A stretch of DNA of 64,000 bases from Mycobacterium pinniadriaticum (GTDB lineage: Bacteria > Actinomycetota > Actinomycetes > Mycobacteriales > Mycobacteriaceae): contig NZ_JAPJDO010000012.1 of assembly GCF_026242045.1 (NCBI RefSeq), positions 103,560 through 167,559 on the forward strand. The letters are read 5' to 3'. This document shows, in pieces, positions 37,103-46,126 of the stretch (position 1 is the first letter of the stretch; each line of letters begins with the position of its first letter). Under the pieces are notes generated by a model. That model was not told the DNA's origin and ran no database searches. It saw only the letters and a program-made list of their open reading frames with translations. The translations under genes and the position numbers were made by a program.

Positions 37103-37434
37103 AGTGACACCGCCGGTACTGTCGTCAGAGCCTGGCTATTTTCTTCGTCGGTCCCCACCGTGGCAATGACAGCCTCGACATGCCGCTCGGCGACCTTGAT
37201 GCCATGCGCTGCGAGCCCCGCGACAGCGGCAGCTGAATCGCGATCCATATCGCCCACGATCGCGGCCACCGGAACCCAAATGGACGCCATCACCTCAGCG
37301 GCCGCCGGCACGCCGCTTAGTACATCGGGTGACACAGCCGTCGCGGCGAGCGTCGCTGCGACCGAGCTGGTACTCCCATTCGCCGCTGTCGCCGCGGCTG
37401 CATCCAATTCGACGTGCCGCTGTGTCGCTGCCAC
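37099..37434 (-). CDS. Small Ala-rich helical protein in ESX operon
   Basis: A 111-residue protein, alanine- and valine-rich, helical, without a clear membrane segment. It resembles the small WXG/PE-like partners seen in ESX loci, but no W-x-G or Y-x-x-x-D motif is present. It overlaps the downstream gene by 4 bases and is 3 bases from the upstream paralogue of that gene, so the three form a compact unit. Function unknown. Confidence 0.45.
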   Translation of the reverse strand: MAATQRHVELDAAAATAANGSTSSVAATLAATAVSPDVLSGVPAAAEVMASIWVPVAAIVGDMDRDSAAAVAGLAAHGIKVAERHVEAVIATVGTDEENSQALTTVPAVSL

Positions 37435-37437
37435 TTC

Positions 37438-38115
37438 TCAGCCCCCACACAATTGAGTCAAGCGATCACCGGTCGACCGAGTGTCCGCGATGAACTTCTC
37501 GGCCTCCTGGTCGGAGACCTCGCGAGTATTCGCGTCTCCCAACGCGATTAACGACGTTACGTATTCGTTCGTCGCGTCCGCAACGTCTCTTGGCGTGGCC
37601 GGCGGGACGTGGTATCGCAAATATTGCGTCTCCACCGCCAGGACCGTCTGCCAATTTGCCAGCGCCGCTTTGTAATCCAGCGAATTCCGATCAGCGGTCG
37701 TCGCCGCGAACGCCTTTTGGGCGTCGTTGATTGGCGTCGCCGACGTTGCGCTTGCCCCGCACGCTTCCTTCTGCGCCGCGGCGATCTGCTCGGCACTGTA
37801 TGCCGGAGCGGAAGCGGTCTCGGTGGTCGTCACGGCGGGCGGTGCCGGTCGCAACACGGTGATCGCGCTCATCAATACCGCCGCTACTCCCAGTAGCACC
37901 GCGGACCCGCTCATCACCCATACTCCCCACCGACGTTTGATGTGCTGCGGCGCCTCAGGTGTCAGTAGCGCTTGAACTGGCGCCGGTGGGTGACCATTTG
38001 GCGCCGGCAAAGGTGGCGGGACGGGTAGCGGAGCTGACGCACTTGGCGGAGCCCATGCTGAATCGGGGTCAGGCGCAAACACCTGTCCGCCGCCTTGCCT
38101 GGGCTGGCCCTCCAT
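37438..38115 (-). CDS. Bitopic protein with one N-terminal helix, paralogue of 36518-37102
   Basis: A 225-residue protein with a Pro/Ala-rich cytoplasmic head, a transmembrane helix (about 68-92), and a helical extracytoplasmic domain with two Cys (about 123 and 222). A short Thr/Glu/Pro stretch follows the helix. It has the same plan as the protein at 36518-37102, so this pair arose by duplication. The region upstream (38116-38403) is free of genes and may hold a promoter. Function unknown. Confidence 0.55.
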   Translation of the reverse strand: MEGQPRQGGGQVFAPDPDSAWAPPSASAPLPVPPPLPAPNGHPPAPVQALLTPEAPQHIKRRWGVWVMSGSAVLLGVAAVLMSAITVLRPAPPAVTTTETASAPAYSAEQIAAAQKEACGASATSATPINDAQKAFAATTADRNSLDYKAALANWQTVLAVETQYLRYHVPPATPRDVADATNEYVTSLIALGDANTREVSDQEAEKFIADTRSTGDRLTQLCGG

Positions 38116-38403
38116 ACGCCCAGCGTAAACCGCACCCCGGACATGCGGCTACCACTACGTGCGCAATTGCGTTTGGCGAAAGCGTGTGTGGGAGTCGATT
38201 AGCTAACAGGTCCGGCCATCGACAATTGGGAGGGTATACGCGTTCTTGTGCTCGTGCGAGGTCCTGGCAAACGGGAGTGTGGAGATCACGTGGGCGGAAC
38301 GCCGCGTTGGCCTGGCAACCGGCGCGCGGCGCAGACGGCGCTCCCGCGTCTGCGTGGCGGGACACGTTGCCGGACTCCGAGACGGGCAGCCTCGTCATCA
38401 ACA
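38116..38403. other. Gene-free gap upstream of the small ESX-associated unit
   Basis: No real gene is visible. The frames here are shadows. It separates the DUF4062/TIR-like gene from the paralogue unit. It includes a short AT-rich stretch (AGCTAACAGG at 38201-38210), so a promoter for the minus-strand unit is possible. Confidence 0.3.
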
Positions 38404-39537
38404 TCAAGATTCGCGTACCCAGATGGGGCGAGTTGAAGGGCCAGCGGCACCCGTATATGTACCAGCTGGTGCTCGCGTTGCAGCAGATGCGCTGGCGGTG
38501 CATTCCCAAGCTGACGAAGAAAGGCGCTGGGGATCCTCGTCGTTTGCGCGTGACCACGAAACTCCTGTTTCGTCGTTGAATTCCACGACAACGACGGGTG
38601 TTGCGGCTGGAGGCAAGACGTAGAGGACAACCGCAGATTGGTTGGGCGCTAGGCCTGACGGAAACCCGTCGGCTACGTGCCCGATCAACGCATCGTTTAA
38701 GGCCGGCCTTGCTTGTGATGCAACAGCATTGCCGAGCATTCTCGCCGGACCTTGACCAATGATGCGGCCGAAGCCGCCCGCGAGGCCGTCGCCAATGATG
38801 CGGCTGAAGACTTCATCCATCGATATGACATCTTTGGAGCGCCTCACACCGTCAATCGGGCTGCCGTTCGCATCGACCGCTGACACGTTGACGTTGAGTC
38901 GAGAGATAGGGCCTGTGCTGTGGTTGAAGACTTGGACCCTCCAGACGTCTTGGCCCACAATGCTTACGGAGGTGCGGTAGCTCATGATCTTCCGCGCCTG
39001 GTCAGCCTTATTGCTTCGGATAACCACCTTGCCGAGATCCATGCTCGCAAGATCGCGTTCGATCGCATCGCGCACCTTGAACTGCAGATCCTCGACGCTG
39101 GCATACTCACCAAGCAGACCTTCGCCGCGTAACTGGTCTTTGAAATCGTTGAGTCGCTGAATCTCTTCTGGCTTCGTGTCACGGGGAAACGGCTCGGTGG
39201 AGAAATAGACATGCACCGGCTTGCCCGCCCCGTGTGCATGGATGATCTCGTGGGCAGTGCCTGATACGGCGTCGTCAGTCGCAGTCCCGAGACGGGCGTT
39301 GAAGACGGCAATGACCACATCACAGGTTTCGACTGCTTGACGATCGATGATGTCCTGCGCCGTGCCGCCGAGTTCGGGGATCGCGTGCGTCTCCCAGCGC
39401 CAGGGGGCCAGCTGTATCTGCTCACGCTCGGCTCGCGAGCTATTCCAGCCGTGCGCCTTTTCGATTGCGTCACGCTCACGAATCGTATCGCTAGGCGATG
39501 CGATCAATACCTTGAGAACGTGGGCGTCGAATCCCAT
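38404..39537 (-). CDS. DUF4062/TIR-like domain protein, probable defence cargo
   Basis: A 377-residue protein. The first about 150 residues have the DUF4062/TIR-like alpha/beta pattern: strand LKVLIASPSD (near the N-terminus), CDVVIAVFNARLGTAT (second strand and loop), and a GxAHEI helix followed by VHVYFS. This domain is found at the N-terminus of many STAND and other bacterial defence proteins. The remaining about 220 residues are unrecognised, with a strand-rich middle (VWRVQVFNHSTGPISRLNV) and a Gly-rich segment. The ATG 39537 has GGGAGA nearby. The C-terminal 35 residues look unlike coding sequence, so the true end may differ. It sits between espL-like and the paralogue genes as an insertion in the ESX locus. 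Confidence 0.6.
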   Translation of the reverse strand: MGFDAHVLKVLIASPSDTIRERDAIEKAHGWNSSRAEREQIQLAPWRWETHAIPELGGTAQDIIDRQAVETCDVVIAVFNARLGTATDDAVSGTAHEIIHAHGAGKPVHVYFSTEPFPRDTKPEEIQRLNDFKDQLRGEGLLGEYASVEDLQFKVRDAIERDLASMDLGKVVIRSNKADQARKIMSYRTSVSIVGQDVWRVQVFNHSTGPISRLNVNVSAVDANGSPIDGVRRSKDVISMDEVFSRIIGDGLAGGFGRIIGQGPARMLGNAVASQARPALNDALIGHVADGFPSGLAPNQSAVVLYVLPPAATPVVVVEFNDETGVSWSRANDEDPQRLSSSAWECTASASAATRAPAGTYTGAAGPSTRPIWVRES

Positions 39538-39704
39538 GTCGGTCTCCCATCGATCATCTGGCGCCGTGCGGTGACTAATCAATACACCGAACCACCGACA
39601 TCCCGTCAGTCGTGACCCATTCCCTCCGCGTTGGTTTGGCGGATGAGTTTTTGGCGAGGCGGGCCTGAGCTGATAGGCGCTGGGCTGGGTGTCTCCCACG
39701 CGGT

Positions 39705-40052
39705 TTAGACGGTGTCGACGACGGCGTCTTCAATGTCGAGGGATTCGTCGATTGCGAGGTCCTCTTCGGCGGCCGCGGCGACGGCGTCGCGCAGGGTCGC
39801 GTTGATGAGTTCCTCGAGGGCGAGGTTGGTGTAGCGCTGGGTGCAGCCCTCGGCGAGCGACAGCGATATCAGCCGGCCCTTGTGATCGACGGACAACTCG
39901 ACGTCGCCGTCGCCGCCGCTAGCGTCGATAACGATGCTGTCCCAACCGTTCTGCAGCTTCTGCAGCGCCTTACTGAGGCGTTCCATGCGCTCCAGCACCT
40001 GCTTGGACAATGCGACATCGGCTTCGTAGCCGGGGTATTCGAAGGCGGCCAT
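39705..40052 (-). CDS. EspL-like YbaB-family protein
   Basis: A 115-residue protein with the fold pattern of YbaB/EbfC family proteins: an N-terminal helix (VLERMERLSKALQKL), a strand-turn-strand core (VELSVDHKGRLISLSLAE), a long second helix and an acidic tail. The length equals that of EspL (Rv3880c) of ESX-1, which belongs to the same superfamily and works with EspB and EspK. Its start overlaps the stop of the EspB-like gene (TAATG), the same espB-espL adjacency as in ESX-1. Confidence 0.7.
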   Translation of the reverse strand: MAAFEYPGYEADVALSKQVLERMERLSKALQKLQNGWDSIVIDASGGDGDVELSVDHKGRLISLSLAEGCTQRYTNLALEELINATLRDAVAAAAEEDLAIDESLDIEDAVVDTV

Positions 40053-41824
40053 TACTGGTCCTTCGGCAATTCGATACGGCGGCGTGAGGTGACCGTCGAC
40101 GGCGCGGCTGCGGCGGCACGTTTCTTTTCCCCGATGGGATCGTCGGCGACGGCGGTTTCGCGGCGCTGCACCTCCCCCTTGACCATTTCCGCGTTGGCCT
40201 CACCAGGCAAATGGATGTTCTTGTCCGGGTCTTTCACAGCGCGGGCGCCGCCACCCTGGCCGCCCACACCGGCCATCGGCGGCATCATCATCGGCATACC
40301 ACCGCCCATACCTGCCGCGGCTGCTGGTGCGATCCCTGCTGCGGGTGAGGCTCCGCGGATCGGGCCTGTCGCGCCCCCAGGGGCGCCCGCAGCGAGCATT
40401 CCTCCACTAGCGGCGGGCAGCGGCCCGGCGGCCGGTTCAGTGTCCCCACCGCCGCCGACACCGCCACCGCCACCGCCGGTGAAGTCACCAAGAGAGCCTC
40501 CGTCGAATCCCGACGCATCAAGCTTCCCGAGGTCGGGCTCGCTGAGGCCCTTGGTCAGACCCTCCATGGCCTGACCTGCCTGTGAGGCCACTGACTGGAT
40601 CTGCTGCCCGATCTGGGAGGGCACTGAGGCGACCGCACCCAAGGTCCCACCGAGGACGCCGGCCAGCAGGGAGGGCAGCATCGCCGCCATCGGTGCGGCC
40701 TGACTCATCGGATCGCCCTGACCCGGGACACCGGCCAACGCTGGATCGGTGAGCGGGGCACCATCGGGCCCGAGTCCGTCCAGACCGGACTCCCCCACTG
40801 CCGCGAGGTCCTCGCCGCTACCGGTGGCGCTGTCGGCGTCCTCACCGGCCGCGGCGGCGGCGCGGCGGGTGGCCGGATCGTCGCCCGGACTGGTGGCCGG
40901 GTCGTTGGCGGGCTTTCCGCCTGGGCCGGTGGGCTCCACGACCGGGGCCACCGGCGGAGGAGGCGGAGGCGCGGCCGGCAGCTCGCCGATGTGGTAGTTG
41001 GCGGAGGCGAAGCCGGCCTGCGAATGCAGGGAGGCCAGCTCGCTTTGCAGCTTGGTCACGACCCCCGAATACGCGCCCGCATACCGCTGGTTGAGCAGCT
41101 GGGCGTTGGTGAGCTCCCGTTTCTTACTGGTGAAGGCCTGCGTGCGGGGAGTGTCCTGGTGGGCTGTGTCGAATCGCTGCCCATGTCCACCGGCCGCCAT
41201 AGCCACCGTGTCCGTGTGCGAACTCATCCGATCTGCCCAGGCGGCGAAGCGCTGCAGCGCGGCGCTGAGCCGGGGACCGGCCTGTCCACGCAGGGATTCG
41301 TCGACGGCGGCTTGTGCCGCCCGGGCCGCTGCCGAGGAACTGGAGAACGCGGCGCCGTAGCGCTGGCAGCTGCTGACGAACGCCGAACCCGCCTGCGAGG
41401 AGCCACCTTCCATCATCGCGGCCGAAATCTCGCCATCGCGAAACGGTGCCGCGACGATCGACACATCGGGCACGGCGAGGTTGGTGGTCACCGCAGGAGT
41501 GAACGCCGGTGTCACACCGGCGCCCGCCCCGGCCTGCAACGACATCGTCGTGGCGTTGTCGCGATCCATCTGCCCGTACGCGGCGGCCATCTCCTGCACC
41601 GCCATCGCCGCCGAGCGCATCACCTCAGCGGCATCGGCGGCGCGCGACGCCATGACTGCACCGTGCTCGGTGAGCCGCGCCGACGCGCTGGTGGAGACCT
41701 CGTCGACAGCCAACGCGGAATGCACCGGCGGAGTGGCGGCCAGCGCGGCTAGGCATTGTGCTTGCGCGGCCAGCTGGCCGGCCACGCCGGCTAGCCCTGC
41801 ATCGTTGACGTACAAGCTCACCAT
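40052..41824 (-). CDS. EspB-like secreted ESX substrate
   Basis: A 590-residue protein. The N-terminal about 290 residues form a helical PE-PPE-like fold, as in EspB: Y-x-x-x-D signal YGQMD in AAAYGQMDRDN (about 85-95) and a W-containing turn FAAWADRM (about 193-200). The C-terminal part is low-complexity, Pro/Gly/Asp-rich, with a Gly-rich tail ending in Met-rich PMMMPPM. EspB is an ESX-1 substrate that is processed by mycosin and forms ring-shaped oligomers. The adjacent EspL-like gene and mycP support the assignment. Sequence identity to EspB cannot be judged by eye. Confidence 0.65.
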   Translation of the reverse strand: MVSLYVNDAGLAGVAGQLAAQAQCLAALAATPPVHSALAVDEVSTSASARLTEHGAVMASRAADAAEVMRSAAMAVQEMAAAYGQMDRDNATTMSLQAGAGAGVTPAFTPAVTTNLAVPDVSIVAAPFRDGEISAAMMEGGSSQAGSAFVSSCQRYGAAFSSSSAAARAAQAAVDESLRGQAGPRLSAALQRFAAWADRMSSHTDTVAMAAGGHGQRFDTAHQDTPRTQAFTSKKRELTNAQLLNQRYAGAYSGVVTKLQSELASLHSQAGFASANYHIGELPAAPPPPPPVAPVVEPTGPGGKPANDPATSPGDDPATRRAAAAAGEDADSATGSGEDLAAVGESGLDGLGPDGAPLTDPALAGVPGQGDPMSQAAPMAAMLPSLLAGVLGGTLGAVASVPSQIGQQIQSVASQAGQAMEGLTKGLSEPDLGKLDASGFDGGSLGDFTGGGGGGVGGGGDTEPAAGPLPAASGGMLAAGAPGGATGPIRGASPAAGIAPAAAAGMGGGMPMMMPPMAGVGGQGGGARAVKDPDKNIHLPGEANAEMVKGEVQRRETAVADDPIGEKKRAAAAAPSTVTSRRRIELPKDQ

Positions 41825-41865
41825 CGCAGCGTCCCCCTCCCCTCGGTGTGCTGTCTCGTCGTGCG

Positions 41866-42132
41866 TCAGAAGTCGATCGTGGCAGCGTAAGCGTTGACCT
41901 GCGGTTCGGTGGGTAGTCGACCGGAGATGCCCTCGACCCGGTTGGCTTCCATTTCGCGGCGGATTGCGAGCTGCGACCGCAGATACGCGAGCGTGTTCAG
42001 CCGTACGATGCGCGACGCCAGTTCCTGGTCGGGAAGGTCCATCGCTGCTGGTTCCAGCTGCACCGCGCGGGTGTCGCCGTTTCGGCCGACGTGCACGATG
42101 ACGGACTGATCGTGATTGGCTGCCTCAAACAC
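41866..42132 (-). CDS. Small ESX-associated hypothetical protein
   Basis: An 88-residue protein from GTG 42132, with a strand-rich N-terminus (QSVIVHVGRNGDTRAVQLEP) and a C-terminal helix (ELASRIVRLNTLAYLRSQ). The compact layout is similar to small proteins found in ESX-1-like loci next to EspB, but I do not recognise the family with confidence. It lies between the EspC-like gene and the EspB-like gene. Confidence 0.5.
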   Translation of the reverse strand: MFEAANHDQSVIVHVGRNGDTRAVQLEPAAMDLPDQELASRIVRLNTLAYLRSQLAIRREMEANRVEGISGRLPTEPQVNAYAATIDF

Positions 42133-42149
42133 TGAGCGCTCCGGGTCTC

Positions 42150-42461
42150 TTACTCGGGGCTGATCGTCAGATTGGCGGTGTTCTGCTCTTCCATCGCCTC
42201 GAATTGGGCGGCGCTTGCGCGTAGCTGATCGGCCATTGCCCGATTCTTGCTCTCTTCGGCCAGCAACGCAGACTCGCGGGCATTTACCGCCTCAACCGTG
42301 GCTCGGCGTGATTCGGCGAACAGTGGTCCCCACGACTCGGATTCGGCCACCGTGCGGCCATGCTCGGCGCGGGCTGCTGCACATTTATCGGCAACATCGT
42401 CGTAATAGGTTGCCGCTTCGCGCAACTTGGCGGGATCGACGTTTAGGCCGTTCACAGTCAT
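42150..42461 (-). CDS. EspC/WXG100-like small secreted protein
   Basis: A 103-residue helix-turn-helix protein of the DUF2580/EspC type: helix 1 (PAKLREAATYYDDVADKC), turn with Trp (ESWGPLF) and helix 2 ending in FEAMEEQNTANL, where F-x-x-x-E replaces the Y-x-x-x-D export signal. EspC-type proteins are exported with larger partners in ESX-1. Neighbours are the DUF4226 protein upstream and the 88-residue gene downstream. Confidence 0.65.
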   Translation of the reverse strand: MTVNGLNVDPAKLREAATYYDDVADKCAAARAEHGRTVAESESWGPLFAESRRATVEAVNARESALLAEESKNRAMADQLRASAAQFEAMEEQNTANLTISPE

Positions 42462-42491
42462 TAATTTACTCCTGGAATTGTTGGGGTCTGA

Positions 42492-44090
42492 TCACTGATT
42501 TGTGGGTCCGCGGGGCGCTGTCGCCGACGGGGTCACCACGGTCTGGGCAGGCGCCGGGGCAGCTGGATGTTCCCAGCCCAGGAAGTTCGGACCGGTCTGC
42601 AACTGCTCCAGTGGGCTGACCTGCCCATTGACCCACACCTTGTTGTCACCGAGGGCCATCACCCGGTGATCAGTGAACTGCCCGATGTCGCCGAAGATCA
42701 GCCGCGATGGGCTCACCGGTCCAGTCACCGGCGCTCCCGCCGGGGACAAGTTGATGCCGGCCTGCCGGTAGGCGTCGTCGACCGGCATGCCCTCCAGCAC
42801 GCCGCGACCCGCTTTGGCCAGCGCCGCCGAATCGGCGGTCACCGTCGCCCCATTCGGCAGCTTCACCGTGGTGTCGGCAGGTGCCGGCTGCCCCGTAGGA
42901 GCGACCTGACCTGTCCCGGCGGTCACCTCCTGCGGCGGTGTCGCGCCTTCTGTCCCGGCCGGTTTCGTCTCCGGCTTGGCACCGGACGGCGGATCCTTCA
43001 CTGCGCCGTCATCGTCGGATTTCTCGGTGCGCCCGTGCTTATCGCCCAGGGCAGGGTCTTTGAGGTCCCCGGCAGGATCGGTAGCCGAGTCCTTCCCGGC
43101 GTCGGTAGCTCCCCGGATCGCCGAGCCGATTCCAGATCCGATGTCCCCCAACGGTAATCCGCCGCCGCCCATGGGCATCATGCCGCCCATCATTCCCGGC
43201 AGGGACCCCAGCGTGCCCATGCCCGGCCCAAACATCGACCCCAGACCCGACAGCAACGGGTCAGAGGCTAGTCCGTCAAGCATCGGATCCCCCGTCAAAC
43301 CGGCTGGCGAGGTGTCACCCGCGGCCCCCGTAGGTGCAGTCCCCGCAGGTGCGGGCGCGCCGGGCGGTGTCCCCGCCGCACCGGTCGGGGTTTTCTCGCC
43401 GTCACCTCCATCGCCGGTCTTTGCCCGGGAGAGGGCGTCGTAGCGTGCCGTCAACCCATCCAAGACCGCGCTTTGCGACACAGAATCCAGTCCCGCGTTC
43501 TTGAGAACACTGGTGATGTCAGATGTCTTGCCCTGCAAGAAATCCGCGAGTTGTTGCTGGCCTGCCGAGGTGTCCAGGGTGGGGCCGAGCTTGGTGACCT
43601 GGTCGATGATCGACTGCTGCAACTGTTGCAGCTGTGCCTTGCCCTGCTCACTGGAGCTCTTGGCCGCCAGGATGGCATCGGCGAGCTTTTGGTCGGCCTC
43701 GTTGAGCGCGGTACGGTTCTTCTCCAAGGCCGCGTCAAGCCGTTTGGCTGCCTCGGCCGCCGCGCCGCTGAGCCCTTCCTCGGCTGGCGGACCCGATGCA
43801 GGCGCAGCTGGAGCATCGGGGGTGGGTGGGCCGGGAGTGGGAGCGGGGGGCGGAGGAAATAGAGGCAGATTGCCGCTTCCGGCCAGTGCCCTGTTGATGA
43901 CTTCCATGGGTGCGGTGTCGGGATCGATTCCCATGTACTGCAGGGCTGCTCGCTGAGCGCCTGTCAGATGTGCGCGCGGATCGCCGGGCGGGGGGTCGTG
44001 GGGGGACGGGGTCAGTGGCGGCGGCGTGCCGAGCACTCGGGAGATGCCGCCCAGCAAGTCGCCTACGACGAGGTCAGGCCATGCTGTCAT
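42492..44090 (-). CDS. DUF4226-like ESX-associated protein (3' exon of intron-split gene)
   Basis: A 532-residue protein in the frame shown. The N-terminal part has a Pro-rich stretch, a helical DUF4226-like domain (AAEAAKRLDAALEKNRTAL, AAKSSSEQGKAQLQQLQQS, DTSAGQQQLADFLQGK), a Gly/Met-rich middle and a Pro-rich tail with a C-terminal beta-type domain. A second copy of the helical domain is encoded on the opposite strand at 46335-47027, with the nearly identical core AGxQQxADFLQxK. The intron ends 2 bases before this ATG, and the reading frame continues into the exon at 46127-46259. The gene is probably expressed as a longer protein after splicing. Confidence 0.65.
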   Translation of the reverse strand: MTAWPDLVVGDLLGGISRVLGTPPPLTPSPHDPPPGDPRAHLTGAQRAALQYMGIDPDTAPMEVINRALAGSGNLPLFPPPPAPTPGPPTPDAPAAPASGPPAEEGLSGAAAEAAKRLDAALEKNRTALNEADQKLADAILAAKSSSEQGKAQLQQLQQSIIDQVTKLGPTLDTSAGQQQLADFLQGKTSDITSVLKNAGLDSVSQSAVLDGLTARYDALSRAKTGDGGDGEKTPTGAAGTPPGAPAPAGTAPTGAAGDTSPAGLTGDPMLDGLASDPLLSGLGSMFGPGMGTLGSLPGMMGGMMPMGGGGLPLGDIGSGIGSAIRGATDAGKDSATDPAGDLKDPALGDKHGRTEKSDDDGAVKDPPSGAKPETKPAGTEGATPPQEVTAGTGQVAPTGQPAPADTTVKLPNGATVTADSAALAKAGRGVLEGMPVDDAYRQAGINLSPAGAPVTGPVSPSRLIFGDIGQFTDHRVMALGDNKVWVNGQVSPLEQLQTGPNFLGWEHPAAPAPAQTVVTPSATAPRGPTNQ

Positions 44091-44146
44091 TGGTAGTCAG
44101 GGGCGCGGTGTCTGCGATGCAGACCCGTTTCCCCATCCCCCTTTCA

Positions 44147-44180
44147 ATCCGTGCGTGCGGTTTTCCCGCACACGGCTTAC
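44147..44180 (-). ncRNA. Group II intron domain V hairpin
   Basis: The 34-nt catalytic hairpin of a group II intron: AAGCCGUGUGCGG, a GAAAA loop, CCGCACGCACGG. It keeps the AGC triad, the two-base bulge on the 3' side and the closing CCGU/ACGG stem. It follows the maturase stop at 44201 and precedes the domain VI-like hairpin at 44101-44130. Confidence 0.75.
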
Positions 44181-44200
44181 CGATGATCTTCTGGACATAG

Positions 44201-45574
44201 TTACGCGGCCTTTGGGTAGCGGATGGTGCCACGCAGGCGGTGCAGGCCGTGCCCGTTGAACCACTCTTCGTTCCATTGATCGGCTTGTCCGGCACGTAGA
44301 TTGCGGCCCCGCTTCTTGACCATCAAGCGGAACAACCGCCACACCACGTACTGGTCGATCTGGACGAACTTGTTGGCGGCGTTGCCGGTACGAAAGTAGT
44401 TACCCCAGCCCCGCAGGACCGGATTGAGATCCGCGATCACGTCACGGATGTCTGATCCAACCCGATTGCGGCCGGTACGGTCGCGAACCTTGTCCCGCAA
44501 CCGGGACATGGCCGTCTGGCTGGGCCAGCGGTGCAGGTAGTAGCGCACGATCCGCCGTTGTTCCCACAACCGCCCCGACATACGCGCCCGGAAATGACAA
44601 CCCAGAAAGTCCAGGCCATCCCGGCCGTCACGCAGGTCGACCACCTTCGTCTTGTCCGGATGCAGCCGCAACCCCAACGACGCCAGGATCTCTCCCACCG
44701 CCGCCAGAGCCGCCCTCGCTTGGGCCGCGCTGCGGCACAACACCACACCATCATCGGCGTAGCGCACCAACTCACCCACCCCACGGCGGGCCAGTTCAGT
44801 GTCGAGCACATGCAGGAAGATGTTGGCCAGCAACGGCGAGATCACCCCGCCCTGCGGGGTGCCCGCGACCGTCCGCGTCACCACCCCGTCGACCAACACC
44901 CCTGCTTGCAGCCACAACCGCAACAGTTTGAGCATTCTGCGATCCGAGACCCGCCTACCCACCTCGCTCAGTAGCCGGTCGTGGTCGATCTCACCGAAGA
45001 AATTGGCGATATCAAACTCGACCACGAACACATGACCCTCGATGAACCCGGTACGTAACCGCTCCATCGCCATCGTCGCCGACCGCTTCGGCCGAAACCC
45101 ATACGAGCACGACATGAAGTCCGCCTCGAAAATCGGTTCCAGCACGATCTTGGCCGCCGCCTGGGCCACCCTGTCCCGCACCGTGGGAATCCCCAACGGC
45201 CGCTTACCGCCTCGTGGTTTCGGGATCTCCACCCGACGCGCCGGCGCCGGACGGTACACACCCTCGCGGAGGTCAGAACGCAACTCACGCAACATGCGGT
45301 CCACGCCGTAGTCCTCCACCGCGACCAAGGTGATCCGATCCACCCCAGCCGCACCCCTGTTCTTACGCACCCGCTCCCACGCCTCCCACAGGACGTCACC
45401 CCTGTAGACCCGGTCATAAAGGGCGTGGAAACGCCGACCCTCAGACTGCTTGGCAGCAGCCCATAGCGTGCGTTGCAGTTCTCGCACTTTCACCGGCGAG
45501 AAAACCAAAGGCTCCTCGACGGCTACGACGGGCCGTGACCCGTCGGGGTAGTTGGACCGAGAAATCCCGGTCAT
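44201..45574 (-). CDS. ltrA: Group II intron reverse transcriptase/maturase
   Basis: A 457-residue maturase. It has reverse transcriptase motifs: GGKRPLGIPTVRDR (RT2a region), FDIANFFGEIDHD (motif A), GTPQGGVISPLLANI (motif B), RYADDGVVL (catalytic YADD, motif C). The C-terminal maturase/thumb domain includes LNPVLRGWGNYFRTGN and ends with LHRLRGTIRYPKAA. There is no HNH endonuclease domain, so it is of the En-minus type. I take ATG 45574 as the start because the upstream part of the open frame (to 45961) is intron RNA. All catalytic residues appear intact, so the element may be active. Confidence 0.9.
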   Translation of the reverse strand: MTGISRSNYPDGSRPVVAVEEPLVFSPVKVRELQRTLWAAAKQSEGRRFHALYDRVYRGDVLWEAWERVRKNRGAAGVDRITLVAVEDYGVDRMLRELRSDLREGVYRPAPARRVEIPKPRGGKRPLGIPTVRDRVAQAAAKIVLEPIFEADFMSCSYGFRPKRSATMAMERLRTGFIEGHVFVVEFDIANFFGEIDHDRLLSEVGRRVSDRRMLKLLRLWLQAGVLVDGVVTRTVAGTPQGGVISPLLANIFLHVLDTELARRGVGELVRYADDGVVLCRSAAQARAALAAVGEILASLGLRLHPDKTKVVDLRDGRDGLDFLGCHFRARMSGRLWEQRRIVRYYLHRWPSQTAMSRLRDKVRDRTGRNRVGSDIRDVIADLNPVLRGWGNYFRTGNAANKFVQIDQYVVWRLFRLMVKKRGRNLRAGQADQWNEEWFNGHGLHRLRGTIRYPKAA

Positions 45575-46126
45575 GCCCTCACGCTTACCCACTTCGCACC
45601 CGTGATCAAAGTCGGGGCCCTTCCCTCCCGGCGCGTTATGTTGCACGCCGATCAGCGGTACTACGACCCCATCGGACTCCCGCTGCCCTCCAAGGGATTT
45701 CACCATCGGCTTATACCCTTGGTCTTTGCCCGACAAGGCCAGGCAGACGGGTCTCTCCTGTTCCGAACCAGACTGTATGCACGTGCCGCCTCCCATACCC
45801 CGGAGAGACCCGACGAGCTGACCCCGGACCAGGGCTCGCCGGACATGGCCTTCGCCGTGACATGAGCGGCTCGGCTCTCCCATCGTGCGTCTGACGAGGC
45901 TGCAGAGTTCGCTTGACGCTACGGCCCGCACACTTGCTCCCTCCGAAGAGGCTCTTGACACCCCGCTCAGCCCGCCGCGTCTCCACGACGAACCGGGGCC
46001 TGCTACCCGGCGCTCCGGTACCTACCGAGACGGGACTTCCACCCGCTAGTCCAATCCAACTTTCAGGACGCAACATGTGCCGGACGATAAGCAGGATCAG
46101 CGATGGCGCGCTAACAGTAGCGGCAC

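Larger units (their letters stand above)
44093..46126 (-). mobile_element. Group II intron with maturase ORF
   Basis: A retroelement of about 2.03 kb. At the 3' side, domain V is clear at 44147-44180 (AGC triad, GUGCGG/CCGCAC stem, GAAA-type loop, ACGG closing) and a strong hairpin (GTCTGC/GCAGAC) fits domain VI. The maturase lies at 44201-45574. I place the 5' end at GUGCC (46126) and the 3' end at AC (44094-44093) because GTGCC pairs with GGCAC at 46071-46075 and the exons join in frame. The 5' end is less certain than the 3' end. It interrupts the DUF4226-like gene of the ESX operon. Confidence 0.65.

Noticed and set aside
45870..45950. An intron 5' end at GTGTGCGGG (about 45938) instead of 46126
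   Set aside because: GUGUG would fit a class C intron, but the sequence upstream to about 46126 also looks like structured intron RNA and the GTGCC/GGCAC pairing plus in-frame exon join favour 46126. It remains an alternative.
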